NCBI GenBank assembly: GCA_944324075.1
Contig: CALUUZ010000021.1
Span: 1-50,590 of the forward strand
Source of the DNA: Candidatus Mailhella excrementigallinarum
GTDB lineage: Bacteria; Desulfobacterota; Desulfovibrionia; Desulfovibrionales; Desulfovibrionaceae
Direction: 5' to 3'
Length of the DNA stretch: 50,590 nt
The position numbers and the translations under genes were made by a program. Below, one piece after another: positions 35,975 to 45,012 of the stretch (positions within the stretch are counted from its first letter, which is position 1; each line of letters starts with the position of its first letter). Under the pieces are notes generated by a model. It did not search any database. It was not told where the DNA came from and saw nothing but the letters and a program-made list of their open reading frames with translations.

Positions 35975-36685
35975 ATGGCCCGCACTTCCCGCAAACGCGC
36001 CGTCCTTGAGGATCAGGGGCTGCTTCTTGTCCGCCCTTCCGCCCGCGCCACTCTTGTCGCGGGCATAGACGAGGCAGGCAGGGGCTGCTTTGCGGGGCCG
36101 GTGGTGGCCGGGGCGGTGGTCTTTCCCGAAGGCTTCGATCTGATGGGACTGGACGATTCCAAGGTACTGAAGGAAGAGGAACGCAGGCGTCTTGCCGGAG
36201 AAATCCGCGCTCTTGCGCCCGGCTGGGGCATCGGGCTGGCCTGGATGGCGGAAATCGAAAAATACAACATCCTTCAGGCCACGCTCATGGCCATGACCCG
36301 CGCCGTGGCCGCCCTGCGGCGGCGCATGGGCGCGGGGCGCGAGGACGGAATTCCCGCGCGGGTGCTTATCGACGGAACCCAGCTTATTCCCCCCGCCTAT
36401 TTCCGAAATTTCGGCGTTCCGCTGCCGGAACAGCGGGCCATTGTGGACGGCGACGCCCTGATTCCCGCCATTTCCGCCGCGTCCGTCCTGGCCAAGACAT
36501 TCCGGGATGATCTGATGACCCGGCTTGACGCGCGCTGGCCGCAATACGGCTTTGCCCGGCACAAGGGCTACGGCACGCGGGAACACCGCGACGCCCTGCG
36601 CCGCTTCGGTCCCTGCCCCCTGCACCGCATGGGTTTCAGGGGCGTCGCGCCCCGTCCCGAACAGGAGCAGGGCAGGCTGTGCTGA
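35975..36685 (+). CDS. rnhB: Ribonuclease HII
   Basis: Removes ribonucleotides in RNA-DNA hybrids. 236 residues. AGIDEAGRG gives D32 and E33 of the DEDD metal site; LDDSKVL, VLIDGTQLIPP and ISAASVLAKTFRDDLM follow as in the family, and the end has HKGYGTREHRDALRRFGPCPLHR. The ATG at 35975 follows CGGAG. It overlaps yraN by 7 bp. Confidence 0.97.
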   Translation: MARTSRKRAVLEDQGLLLVRPSARATLVAGIDEAGRGCFAGPVVAGAVVFPEGFDLMGLDDSKVLKEEERRRLAGEIRALAPGWGIGLAWMAEIEKYNILQATLMAMTRAVAALRRRMGAGREDGIPARVLIDGTQLIPPAYFRNFGVPLPEQRAIVDGDALIPAISAASVLAKTFRDDLMTRLDARWPQYGFARHKGYGTREHRDALRRFGPCPLHRMGFRGVAPRPEQEQGRLC

Positions 36686-37095
36686 ACCCCTTCCGCGCGT
36701 TCCGCCGCCGTGCGGCTTCCGGCGCGAACGCGCCGCATCTGCGTCTCGGGCGGGCCGGAGAGGAGGCCGCGGCGGCGGAAGCGCGGGCGCGGGGCTGGAT
36801 TATCCTTGACCGCAACTGGCGTTACGGGCATCTGGAACTGGACCTTGTCTGCGAAGACCGCGGCGAGATCGTCTTTCTTGAAGTCAGAACCAGGACGGAA
36901 CGATATCTTGTCTCCCCGGCCGAGAGCCTGACGCCGGAAAAATGCCGCCGCCTCGTCCGGGCGGCACAGGCATGGCTCGGCGCCCATGACGCCTGGGAAC
37001 GTCCCTGCCGTTTTGACCTCGCCTGCGTTACGGCGGCGGACGGGGGAGACGGCCCATACCGCACGGAGATTCTTTCCCATGTCATTGAACAGTAA
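36679..37095 (+). CDS. yraN: UPF0102 (YraN) family protein
   Basis: 138 residues. GRAGEEAAAAEARARGWIILDRNWRYGHLELDLVCED and IVFLEVRTR are the marks of this PD-(D/E)XK-like nuclease fold (E, D, ExR-type). Function unsettled. The GTG at 36679 lies within the end of rnhB, and the end overlaps rsmI by 17 bp, so the three are translated as one unit. Confidence 0.92.
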   Translation: MLNPFRAFRRRAASGANAPHLRLGRAGEEAAAAEARARGWIILDRNWRYGHLELDLVCEDRGEIVFLEVRTRTERYLVSPAESLTPEKCRRLVRAAQAWLGAHDAWERPCRFDLACVTAADGGDGPYRTEILSHVIEQ

Positions 37096-37939
37096 GCGAC
37101 CCGGCACTCTCAGCATTGTGGGCACGCCGCTCGGCAACGCGGAAGACCTCACCCCCCGCGCCCGCCGCTGCCTTGAGGAAGCGGATGCGGTGCTTGCCGA
37201 GGATACCCGCCGGGCCGGACTGGCCTGCGCCCGCTGGGGCGTGACGGCGCGCCGCTTCGTCAGCCTGCATGACCACAATGAGGAACGGAGGAAAAATGCC
37301 GTGCTGGACGCCCTGCGCGACGGCAGGAATCTGGCGCTCATTTCCGACGCGGGCATGCCGGTGCTGGCCGATCCCGGCTTTCTTCTGGTGCGGGCCTGCC
37401 GGGACGCGGGGCTGCCCGTCACCGTGCTGCCGGGTGCCTGCGCCCCCGTCACCGCCCTGGCGGGCTGCGGCATCCCCCCGCAACCGTTTGTTTTTTTTGG
37501 ATTTCTGCCCCGCAGGCGAGCGGATCAGGAGGCGGCGCTCGCGCCCTACGCCCGTATTCCCGCAACGCTGGTCTTCTTCGAGCGCAGGGATCGCCTGACG
37601 GACACGCTGGAAAACGCCCTGCGTCTGCTCGGCCCGCGTGAAGGCTGCGTTGCCCGCGAACTGACCAAGACGCATGAGGAATATATCCGCTTCCATCTGG
37701 ATGAAAGCGGCGCATACCGGGCGCTGCTGACAGATGTGCTGGGCGAGGTCACGGTCATTCTCGGCCCGCCCGAAACCCTGGAGAAAAGCCCGCGCGAGGA
37801 AGTGGAGCGCCTCATCACCGAGGAGCTTCCGCGCGGGGGCACGCCGCGCGAGCTGGCGCGCCGCGTGCAGGCACGCGCGCATGGATGGACGGGCGGCGAA
37901 ATCTATTCTATGCTTCCCAAACTGCGGCCCGGCGACTAG
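37079..37939 (+). CDS. rsmI: 16S rRNA C1402 2'-O-methyltransferase RsmI
   Basis: Methylates the ribose of C1402 in the decoding centre. 286 residues with LSIVGTPLGNAEDLTPRARRCLEEADAVLAEDTRR, LISDAGMPVLADPG, VLPGACAPVTAL and ELTKTHEEYIR, the SAM-binding tetrapyrrole-methylase fold. The ATG at 37079 lies in yraN. The pair yraN-rsmI is common. Confidence 0.97.
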   Translation: MSLNSKRPGTLSIVGTPLGNAEDLTPRARRCLEEADAVLAEDTRRAGLACARWGVTARRFVSLHDHNEERRKNAVLDALRDGRNLALISDAGMPVLADPGFLLVRACRDAGLPVTVLPGACAPVTALAGCGIPPQPFVFFGFLPRRRADQEAALAPYARIPATLVFFERRDRLTDTLENALRLLGPREGCVARELTKTHEEYIRFHLDESGAYRALLTDVLGEVTVILGPPETLEKSPREEVERLITEELPRGGTPRELARRVQARAHGWTGGEIYSMLPKLRPGD

Positions 37940-37969
37940 CCGCCCGCAAGAACCTTTCAGGACGACATC

Positions 37970-38422
37970 ATGGCCGACAGCCCCCGCATCGCGGAAAACC
38001 GCAAAGCCCGGCAGTATTACGAATTTCTCGAATTTTTCGAGGCGGGCATCTCCCTCACCGGCCCGGAGGTCAAAAGCCTCCGGGCGGGACAGGTCAGCTT
38101 CGGTGACAGCTTTGTGGAAAGCTCGGACGGTGAGGCGTGGCTGGTGGGAATGCGCATCGCCCCTTATGACAAGGCCGGATACGCCAGACAGGACCCCGAT
38201 CGCAGGCGCAGACTGCTGCTTCATGCGCGGGAAATTCATCTGATCACCACAAAGGTGGAGCAGAAAGGGCTGACTGTCGTGCCGGTAAAGCTGTACTTCA
38301 GGCACGGCAAAATCAAGGTGGAGATCGCCCTTGCCCGTGGCCGCAAGCTCCATGATCAGCGCGAGGAACTCAAGCGCCGGGCCGAGGCCCGCGATACCGA
38401 GCGGGAACTGGCGCGGCGCTGA
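37970..38422 (+). CDS. smpB: SsrA-binding protein SmpB
   Basis: Binds tmRNA and brings it to stalled ribosomes. 150 residues: [75 protein letters not shown]; the basic C-terminal tail is present. The ATG follows a short leader after rsmI. tmRNA itself is not in the window. Confidence 0.97.
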   Translation: MADSPRIAENRKARQYYEFLEFFEAGISLTGPEVKSLRAGQVSFGDSFVESSDGEAWLVGMRIAPYDKAGYARQDPDRRRRLLLHAREIHLITTKVEQKGLTVVPVKLYFRHGKIKVEIALARGRKLHDQREELKRRAEARDTERELARR

Positions 38423-38679
38423 GGCTGGTTCCGGGCGTCCTTTCCGGTTTCCCGCCCCCGGCGGGACGCGCGGCGGAAGGATGCATCCATGTCCGGCCCG
38501 TCTGCGCCTCGTGAAGCCGCGCTGTCTCCGCCGCCTTGACGGCTGGCTCCTCCGGTTCCGCTCCGCGCGACGGCCGTGACCGCGGATGGCCCCGATCCGT
38601 CTTTGCCCGCGCTCTTGCCCGTGGTTCGCGCGCAAAACGCCGCGCCTCTGATTCGGCGGCGTCATGCAGCCCCGCGGGG

Positions 38680-38795
38680 CGATACCGCCGGACGTTCGGA
38701 ACAGCCGGGGCCGCCATTCGGTCGGTCTCCATGCGTCGCCGGCGCGGCACGCCTCCGGCGGCCAATGTTATTTTCAACACGCTTCTGTGACAGAG
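38680..38795 (+). repeat. Family C right part C7
   Basis: GCACGCCTCCGGCGGCC and the right terminus TTTTCAACACGCTTCTGTGACAGAGCC. The left end cannot be traced. 38423-38680 is GC-rich without a gene. Confidence 0.65.
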
Positions 38796-38920
38796 CCAAA
38801 CATAATCATATTCTATCACACGAAAGAGTGGTTCAACAGATCCATGGCCGGCGTCACGCGGCATCCGCGCATTCCGCGCGGAATGCGCGGAATCGGCCCA
38901 GACACAGAAAGGAGTCTGCC

Positions 38921-39508
38921 ATGGACAACACTCTTGGTACCCGTTACCCCACTCTGGCTTTCATTTCCGGCGGCGTTGGCGAAGCGGAGGACGGTATTCC
39001 TCCCCAGCCCTTTGAAACCTTCTGTTACGACTCCGCCCTCATGCAGGCGAAGATCGAGAATTTCAACGTCATCCCCTATACCTCCGTACTGCCCAAGGAA
39101 CTTTACGGCAACATCGTTCCCGTGGACAAGGTGGCGGACAAGTTCCACCACGGCGCCGTGCTGGAAGTGATCATGGCCGCCAACGGCGCGCGCATCGAAG
39201 ACCATCGCGCCATTGCCACAGGCATCGGCATCTGCTGGGGCAAGGACAAAAAGGGACAGCTCATCGGCGGGTGGGCCGCCGAGTATGTGGAATATTTTCC
39301 CACATGGATCGACGACGACATCGCCAGGGCACATGCCGAAATGTGGCTCAACAAGTCCCTGAACCATGAACTGAGCCTGCGCGGAGTGGAAAAGCACAGC
39401 GAATTCCAGTTCTGGCACAACTATCTCAACATCACCAAACCCTACGGCTACTGCCTGACCGTCATGGGCTTCCTGAACTTCAAGCTGGCCGCTCCGGTCA
39501 AGCTGTAA
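38921..39508 (+). CDS. Pyruvoyl-dependent arginine decarboxylase
   Basis: Makes agmatine and CO2 from arginine. 195 residues, produced as a proenzyme that cleaves itself at a serine to give a pyruvoyl group; PYTSVLP places the likely cut between Thr54 and Ser55. [40 protein letters not shown] and [25 protein letters not shown] agree with the PdaD/AaxB family. The ATG follows AAAGGAG. It lies 119 bp before the antiporter gene, an arrangement known as aaxBC in Chlamydia, giving acid protection or polyamine precursor supply. Confidence 0.92.
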   Translation: MDNTLGTRYPTLAFISGGVGEAEDGIPPQPFETFCYDSALMQAKIENFNVIPYTSVLPKELYGNIVPVDKVADKFHHGAVLEVIMAANGARIEDHRAIATGIGICWGKDKKGQLIGGWAAEYVEYFPTWIDDDIARAHAEMWLNKSLNHELSLRGVEKHSEFQFWHNYLNITKPYGYCLTVMGFLNFKLAAPVKL

Positions 39509-39519
39509 GGCGGCGGCGT

Positions 39520-39588
39520 CCGGAAGGCCGCGGCCTTCCGGGCATTTCCTTCTCCACCGCCCCGTCCGGCCTCTCCGGCCGGACGGGG
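39520..39588 (+). promoter_or_regulatory. Two consecutive strong hairpins between decarboxylase and antiporter
   Basis: CCGGAAGGCC/GGCCTTCCGG (39520-39541) and CCCCGTCCGGCC/GGCCGGACGGGG (39560-39588, loop TCTCC). No T-run follows either, so they may limit read-through or protect the upstream mRNA. Confidence 0.5.
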
Positions 39589-39627
39589 GCATTACCGCGC
39601 GGCCGATCTCCGCGCCGGGAGAAATAC

Positions 39628-41079
39628 ATGGCGCAAAACAACGCGAAAAAACTGGGCGTTGTGGCCCTCGCCAGCGTGGTGGTCAGTTCCATGGTCGGCG
39701 GCGGCATTTACAGCCTGCCCCAGAACATGGCCGCTTCCGCCTCCGTGGGCGCGGTCATTATCGCCTGGGTCATTACCGGGCTTGGCATGTTCTTTCTGGC
39801 CAACACCTTCCGCATCCTTTCCGACGCGCGCCCCGACCTGACGGCGGGCATCTACATGTATGGAAAGGAGGGATTCGGCTCCTTTGCCGGTTTCCTTATC
39901 GCCTGGGCCTACTGGCTCTGTCAGATTTTCGGCAATGTGGGCTATGCCGTCATCACCATGGATGCCCTCAATTACTTTTTTCCGCCCTATTTCGCGGGCG
40001 GCAATACCATATGGTCCATCATCGGCGGCTCCGCGCTGATCTGGGCGTTCAATTTCATCGTGCTGCGCGGCACCAGACAGGCGGCCGCGCTCAACGTCAT
40101 CGGCACTGTGGGCAAACTTGTGCCCCTTTTCATCTTCATCATCGTCATGATCTTCGTCTTCAACCTTGATCGCTTCGATTCCGACTTCTTCGGCAGGCTG
40201 GCCGTGGACAACGGACAGCACCTGGGCGGTCTGGGGGCGCAGGTAAAAAGCACCATGCTGGTCACGCTGTGGGCCTTCATCGGCATTGAAGGCGCGGTGG
40301 TTCTGTCCGACCGCGCCCAAAGCCCGAAGGACGTGGGCAAAGCCACGGTCATGGGCTTTCTGGGCTGTCTGGTCATCTACGCGCTGCTTTCCATCCTGCC
40401 TTACGGCTTCATGACCCAGCCCGAACTTTCGGGCGTGGCCACGCCGTCCACTGCCGGGATTCTGGAACGGGCCGCAGGGCACTGGGGCGCATGGCTCATG
40501 AATATCGGCCTGCTTGTCGCCGTGCTGGCCAGTTGGCTGGCATGGACCCTGATCACCGCGGAAATGCCCTTTGCCGCAGCCAAAAACGGCACCTTCCCCC
40601 GGCAGTTCGCCAGGGAAAACGCCGCCGGTTCCCCTTCCGTCTCTCTCTGGGTAACCAGCGCGCTCATGCAGATCGCCATGATTCTGGTCTACTTCGCCAA
40701 GGACGCATGGAGCATGATGCTGAGCATCACCGGCGTCATGGTACTGCCCGCCTATCTGATTTCCACCCTGTACCTGTGGAAGCTGTGCATGGACGGGGAA
40801 TATCCCTCCGCCGCGTCAACCAGGCGTTCCGCCGCGGTAGCCTGCGGCGCTCTGGGAACCATATACGCCCTGTGGCTCATCTATGCGGCGGGCCTGCACT
40901 ACCTGCTCATGGCCACGATTCTGGTGGCGGCGGGCGTCCCCCTGTTCATCTGGAGCCGCAGGCAGGCGCACGACGGAAAACCGGTGTTCCTCGGCTATGA
41001 AAAGGCCATGCTGATCATTCTGACGCTGGTCGCCCTGTTTGCGGCATTCATGCTCGCCAGGGGCCATATCCGGCTGTAG
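39628..41079 (+). CDS. Arginine/agmatine antiporter, APC family (AaxC/ArcD-like)
   Basis: 483 residues, 12 predicted spans, inner membrane. [16 protein letters not shown] is the substrate-binding helix I of basic amino-acid antiporters; [17 protein letters not shown] on helix VI holds the second. Swaps arginine in for agmatine out, completing a cycle with the decarboxylase. GAGAAATACATG gives the start. Ornithine exchange cannot be excluded by sequence. Confidence 0.88.
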   Translation: MAQNNAKKLGVVALASVVVSSMVGGGIYSLPQNMAASASVGAVIIAWVITGLGMFFLANTFRILSDARPDLTAGIYMYGKEGFGSFAGFLIAWAYWLCQIFGNVGYAVITMDALNYFFPPYFAGGNTIWSIIGGSALIWAFNFIVLRGTRQAAALNVIGTVGKLVPLFIFIIVMIFVFNLDRFDSDFFGRLAVDNGQHLGGLGAQVKSTMLVTLWAFIGIEGAVVLSDRAQSPKDVGKATVMGFLGCLVIYALLSILPYGFMTQPELSGVATPSTAGILERAAGHWGAWLMNIGLLVAVLASWLAWTLITAEMPFAAAKNGTFPRQFARENAAGSPSVSLWVTSALMQIAMILVYFAKDAWSMMLSITGVMVLPAYLISTLYLWKLCMDGEYPSAASTRRSAAVACGALGTIYALWLIYAAGLHYLLMATILVAAGVPLFIWSRRQAHDGKPVFLGYEKAMLIILTLVALFAAFMLARGHIRL

Positions 41080-41201
41080 TCCGCGAAGCGCGTGTGCCGG
41101 GGCGGGGACACTTTTTCGGCCCCGCCCGTCTCCGATACTTGACAGGAGGCGGACAGTTCGCCTAAAGTGCCTTTCGCCGCGTCGCAAGACGCTGCGGACG
41201 T

Positions 41202-41277
41202 GGGGATGTAGCTCAGCTGGGAGAGCATTGCCTTCGCAAGGCAGGGGTCGAGAGTTCAAATCTCTTCATCTCCACCA
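41202..41277 (+). tRNA. tRNA-Ala (anticodon CGC)
   Basis: 76 bases with encoded CCA. Acceptor GGGGATG/CATCTCC includes the G3-U70 pair, the hallmark of alanine tRNAs. D arm GCTC/GAGC, anticodon stem TTGCC/GGCAG with loop TTCGCAA (CGC), T arm GAGAG/CTCTT with TTCAAAT. Reads GCG codons. Confidence 0.97.
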
Positions 41278-41288
41278 CAGGAATTTCA

Positions 41289-41322
41289 GGCGGTCAGCCA
41301 TATATGGCTGACCGCCTTTTTT
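41289..41322 (+). terminator. Strong terminator after tRNA-Ala
   Basis: GGCGGTCAGCCA/TGGCTGACCGCC stem with TATA loop, then TTTTTT. Ends the tRNA transcript and marks the boundary to the prophage-like DNA. Confidence 0.93.
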
Positions 41323-41509
41323 CGTTCGGTGCCAACAAATTGCCAACTGCCCGCTCCACGGAGTCGAACAGGGCGCGACTCGTCTCCGAGCCGATACCCG
41401 CGCCCTGCCCGGTGTCCGCCACAGCCCGCGCAGGCGGACGATGCGGCACAGGAAAACGGCGCCTATGCCGCCTGCGGGGCCGCCATCCGGTCGGCCTCAA
41501 AGCTTGCTG

Positions 41510-41563
41510 CGCTCGTGCCTCCGGCGGTCAGGGGCATGTTCAGCTCCATTCCGCAACAGCGCG
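41510..41563 (+). repeat. Family C fragment C8
   Basis: GCGCTCGTGCCTCCGGCGGTC and the end TTCCGCAACAGCGC. It abuts the stop codon of the second polyvalent protein gene. 41323-41509 holds no gene that I can support; a minus-strand frame ending at 41294 is discussed among the findings. Confidence 0.55.
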
Positions 41564-44500
41564 TCATTCGTTCTCCGCCTGCCTGTTTTTCTTCCGTATC
41601 AGGCTTCCCAGCTCCCGTTCCGGGGATGTTCCGTCCAGCCAGTCCCGGAAGGTTTCAAGAAGCTGAAGCTCCCGCGCGGTGATGAAGCCCGTGTCCTGTT
41701 CCGTGGTTTCCCGCCCGGAGAGAAGCTCCCTGCCGTCTGCCCCGTCCTGCAGCGCCTTGCCCGCCCGCGCGCCGAAGCGCATGGCGGAATCGAATGCGTC
41801 CTGCCAGGAGTCTTGGCAGGAGTCCGGGCAGGACTCCGGCGAGGCGGCTTCCCGCATGTCGAACACCATGCCGGCGGGGTGGAAAAAGGCTTCCTTCGCT
41901 CCCCAGGCAATCCAGTCTTCCGCGTCCGTTTTGTCCCCGACATTCCGGGTGCCCGGGCCGCCACCGGGCAATGCGCCCATGAGCGCAGGCTCCGCGAACC
42001 ACGTCGGCAGGGCAAGAGTCGCCAGCCGGTAGACAGCGGCGGCATCCCGCCGCATGTCGAGCATGGCGACGCGCCGGGCGCTCAGGTTATAGAGCGCGGA
42101 AAAGCAGGAATAGAACATGGTCATGAGCCTGCCCGGTTCCCACCCGGGCCGGACGGCGGCAAGGTCCCTTGCCGCGCCGCCCGCCCGCGCGCGCTCCACA
42201 ACGGCATCGGCATACAGCACAGCTTCCGCGATATCCCCGCCATTTTCCTTCAGCGCCCTGGCATAAGCTCCGTTCCATATGGGCAGGTCGGCAAAGTACA
42301 TCCGCACCCACCCCATGGGCACAGAACCGCGCGTTTCCATGAACGACTTCATCCGTGCGAAGGGATCAGACGCACGGCTGGACGAATCCGGCTCCATGAG
42401 CCTTGACGATACCTCGAAAACTTCGCGGTCAGCACTCATGATCCTGTCCCGCATCATGGGCGAAAGTTCCATGACAGTGCGGCACACGTCCAGCGGACTG
42501 CCCCGGCCATAACTGTCAACCACGCCCCGCAGCGCCCAGCGCGGGCCGATTTCCGCAACCGGGGAAAGCAGCCCCGTCATCCGCGCAAGCATGGCGGAGA
42601 GCCTGAAACCCATAGTGTACAGCGCCGCATTCTTTCGCGCCCAGGACGCCGCCCTGTCCCATCCGCCGCGGGCGGGGCGCTCACCGGCCACATGACGCAG
42701 CCAGCCGTCAAGGGCTTCGGCCGCCGCCACGCCCGCCGTTTCCCGGATTGCGCCGTTCACTTCCCTGCGGCGCAATATCTTCGCCGCTTCCGTCACCGGC
42801 CGCCGGAAGGTCAGCATGTGGACGGTTTCGGCCACATGCCGGGGAATCACATCCAGCGAAAGGGAAAGCGGCGTCCCCAGCCCCACGGCCTGCCTCTGTT
42901 TCAGCGGGCCGCGAGACAGGGAAGGGAACATGCCGCCGGTTTGCGTCCCGAGTCTGTCCGTGTCCACAGGCCTGGCGGAAAGCTCCCTGTCACAGGCCAC
43001 AGGGTAATACCCGCCCCGCAGCAGACCGAAGCGCGTCTGAACGGGCCGGGCCTCAACCGCTTCCGGCCTTACTCCGGTCAGACTTTCCTCAAGATCGGAA
43101 ATCTCCTTCCCGAATGTCTCGAAGTAATCCCATACGGCCTGCGCAAAGCGCACATCCCGTTCATCCAGCGTGTCGACAATCGCCCGGATCTGTTCCTCCG
43201 CAAGATTCCGCCCGGCCATGAGGCGCCGCAGGTTTCCGGCGCTGCCGCTGTTCAGCAGCACGGAAAGAGCCTGCTCCTTCGTTATGGCATCAGGTATCCC
43301 CGGCACGGTAAAACGCTTGCCTTTCATGTCCTCCAGTTCCCGCCGCGAGTACACGGAGAACAGTTTTCTCAGCACATCGCGTTCCCGCCTCAGGCGTTCC
43401 GCCCGCTTCCCTGCCGCGTCACTTACGGGCCGGACAATCGCTCTCCATGCCGCCCCCATGATATCGCCGTCCAGCAGCGCGACGGTGTCCGCCTTCAAAT
43501 GCGCCGCATGGAACTTTTTCAGCAGTTCAACCGCCTCATTCCGTTCCGCCCGCGCCTCCGGTTCCCGGCGCGTATTGTTCTCATGAATGCTGTCCGCGAT
43601 TTCCCGCGCCCGCGCCTCCAGAGCCACGCGCCCCGACGCCGTTTCCGCCGTGCGGCTTTCCCGCTCCATGTGCATGATCATGCGCATGGTCTCGGCATAA
43701 GGCCGGAACTCGCCCCACTTCATGCCCTTCCATGCGCGGGAAGTCATGAACAGTTCCCTGTCAAGGGCGTCTTCCGCGCCCATGAGTCCGACTTCCCGCA
43801 TCCGGGCGGCAAAGGCTTCCACGTTTTCCCAGCCCTTGCCTCCGGCATCGGCAAGCATCCCGCGCGTGGGATTGAACAGCCCGATATTCTGCGAAAGCAC
43901 AAGCACGGCGAAACGGGCGTCGCTGTCCGCCCTGTCCATCTCCAGAAATTCCTTCGCCTTCTTTTCCAGCGTGCGGAGCATCCCGCGCCGTTCGGCGGAC
44001 TGCCGGGCAAGCTCGATATTGATGCGGGTCCGGCAATTGGCTTGCAGCGCCTTCCCGAAATCCCCCCTCAGAATGGCCCGGCGTTCTTCCCGCATCCAGC
44101 GGCTTGCCGCCCGGCGGAACTGTTCGGGCATGACCTCCTCTCCCATGGGCCTTTTGTCCAGCACGGCCCGCGCCCGCGCCCGAAGCCGATCACGGCCCGC
44201 AAGACGGCGGGCCGCGGAGCCGCAGTCCGCACAATCGTCCGGCGCGGGGATGGCTTCTTCCCCGCTCACGGTTCTGCCCGCCGCTTCCCGGCGATGCCGC
44301 TGTTCCGCCGTGACAGCCTGAACCTTCGCTTCCAGCGCCTCCGCGATTCTCTCCCGCTGTTCGGCAAGCTGTTCCCGCCCGAACAGGTACTCGTCGGCAT
44401 CGAACAGGGCATCATGTTCGGCCTGCCGCTTGTCCACAAGCTGTTTGACTCTTTCCTCCGGCGTCGGGCTGTCGATGATGTCCCGCGCCATGGCCGCCGC

Positions 44501-44935
44501 GCTCCCGTATCCCTGTTCCGCCGCGAACACTTCCGGTTCAACGCCGCCTTCCCGCCATGCGGCCGCGCCGGGGAGCTTTCCGACCAAAGCCCTGCCCAGT
44601 TCCTCTCCGTTCACGTCATTGAAGCCGGCAAGGTCGATGGGCGTCCGGCATATCGCCCTGCGCGTGACATAGACCTGCTCGCGCTCCATCTGCTCCCGGG
44701 CTTCCCTTGTCCATGCCCGGCGCTGCTCCAGCCTGTCCGCGTCCCGCGCGCGCCGCAGCCTTTCCGCCGCCTCGTCCTTCGCCGCCGTTATCAGCCCCTC
44801 GATTTCCTGCCGCCTTGCGCCCTTCAGTTCCAGCGCATCGAGCAGCCGCGCCGTTTCCTCCCGCACGTCGGCGGCTTCCGCCCGCAATTCCATTTCCTCT
44901 TCATGGGCAAGCATGCGGTCGAACATGTCCCGCAC
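41564..44935 (-). CDS. Giant phage polyvalent protein, second (orphan) part
   Basis: 1123 residues. Begins, at a GTG in the shared 69-bp junction, with FDRMLAHEEEMELRAEA, then a long charged helical part (about 20-300, rich in Arg/Glu), a CxxCG pair (DDCADCG), more helical sequence, and a C-terminal third (about 769-1000) with hydrophobic segments (AALYTMGFRLSAMLARMTGLL, MFYSCFSALYNLSARRVA, WFAEPALMGALPG) that recalls the C-terminal associated domain (LPD38-like) of phage polyvalent proteins that are injected with DNA. Not a complete protein by itself: the reading frame is open further upstream (GTLFQGISDEVRD) before the start. Homology assignments are from memory. Confidence 0.75.
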   Translation of the reverse strand: MRDMFDRMLAHEEEMELRAEAADVREETARLLDALELKGARRQEIEGLITAAKDEAAERLRRARDADRLEQRRAWTREAREQMEREQVYVTRRAICRTPIDLAGFNDVNGEELGRALVGKLPGAAAWREGGVEPEVFAAEQGYGSAAAMARDIIDSPTPEERVKQLVDKRQAEHDALFDADEYLFGREQLAEQRERIAEALEAKVQAVTAEQRHRREAAGRTVSGEEAIPAPDDCADCGSAARRLAGRDRLRARARAVLDKRPMGEEVMPEQFRRAASRWMREERRAILRGDFGKALQANCRTRINIELARQSAERRGMLRTLEKKAKEFLEMDRADSDARFAVLVLSQNIGLFNPTRGMLADAGGKGWENVEAFAARMREVGLMGAEDALDRELFMTSRAWKGMKWGEFRPYAETMRMIMHMERESRTAETASGRVALEARAREIADSIHENNTRREPEARAERNEAVELLKKFHAAHLKADTVALLDGDIMGAAWRAIVRPVSDAAGKRAERLRRERDVLRKLFSVYSRRELEDMKGKRFTVPGIPDAITKEQALSVLLNSGSAGNLRRLMAGRNLAEEQIRAIVDTLDERDVRFAQAVWDYFETFGKEISDLEESLTGVRPEAVEARPVQTRFGLLRGGYYPVACDRELSARPVDTDRLGTQTGGMFPSLSRGPLKQRQAVGLGTPLSLSLDVIPRHVAETVHMLTFRRPVTEAAKILRRREVNGAIRETAGVAAAEALDGWLRHVAGERPARGGWDRAASWARKNAALYTMGFRLSAMLARMTGLLSPVAEIGPRWALRGVVDSYGRGSPLDVCRTVMELSPMMRDRIMSADREVFEVSSRLMEPDSSSRASDPFARMKSFMETRGSVPMGWVRMYFADLPIWNGAYARALKENGGDIAEAVLYADAVVERARAGGAARDLAAVRPGWEPGRLMTMFYSCFSALYNLSARRVAMLDMRRDAAAVYRLATLALPTWFAEPALMGALPGGGPGTRNVGDKTDAEDWIAWGAKEAFFHPAGMVFDMREAASPESCPDSCQDSWQDAFDSAMRFGARAGKALQDGADGRELLSGRETTEQDTGFITARELQLLETFRDWLDGTSPERELGSLIRKKNRQAENE

Positions 44936-44942
44936 TTCGTCG
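44874..44942 (-). repeat. 69-bp direct repeat, copy a
   Basis: Identical to copy b (46205-46273) at 67 of 69 bases and in the same codon phase, coding for EVRD(M/V)FDRMLAHEEEMEL and RAEA. Distance 1331 bp. Confidence 0.92.
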
Positions 44943-45012
44943 GAAATGCCCTGAAACAGCGTTCCCCCGTCAATGCCGGAAGGCTTGACGGAACCGCGCA
45001 GGACTCCTAGAG

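Noticed and set aside
39520-39588. Rho-independent terminators between decarboxylase and antiporter
   Set aside because: No T-run follows either hairpin, so they are listed as regulatory structures instead.
42692-45010. 772-residue open frame antisense to the second polyvalent protein
   Set aside because: Composition rich in Pro/Arg/His as expected for a mirror frame; no motif.
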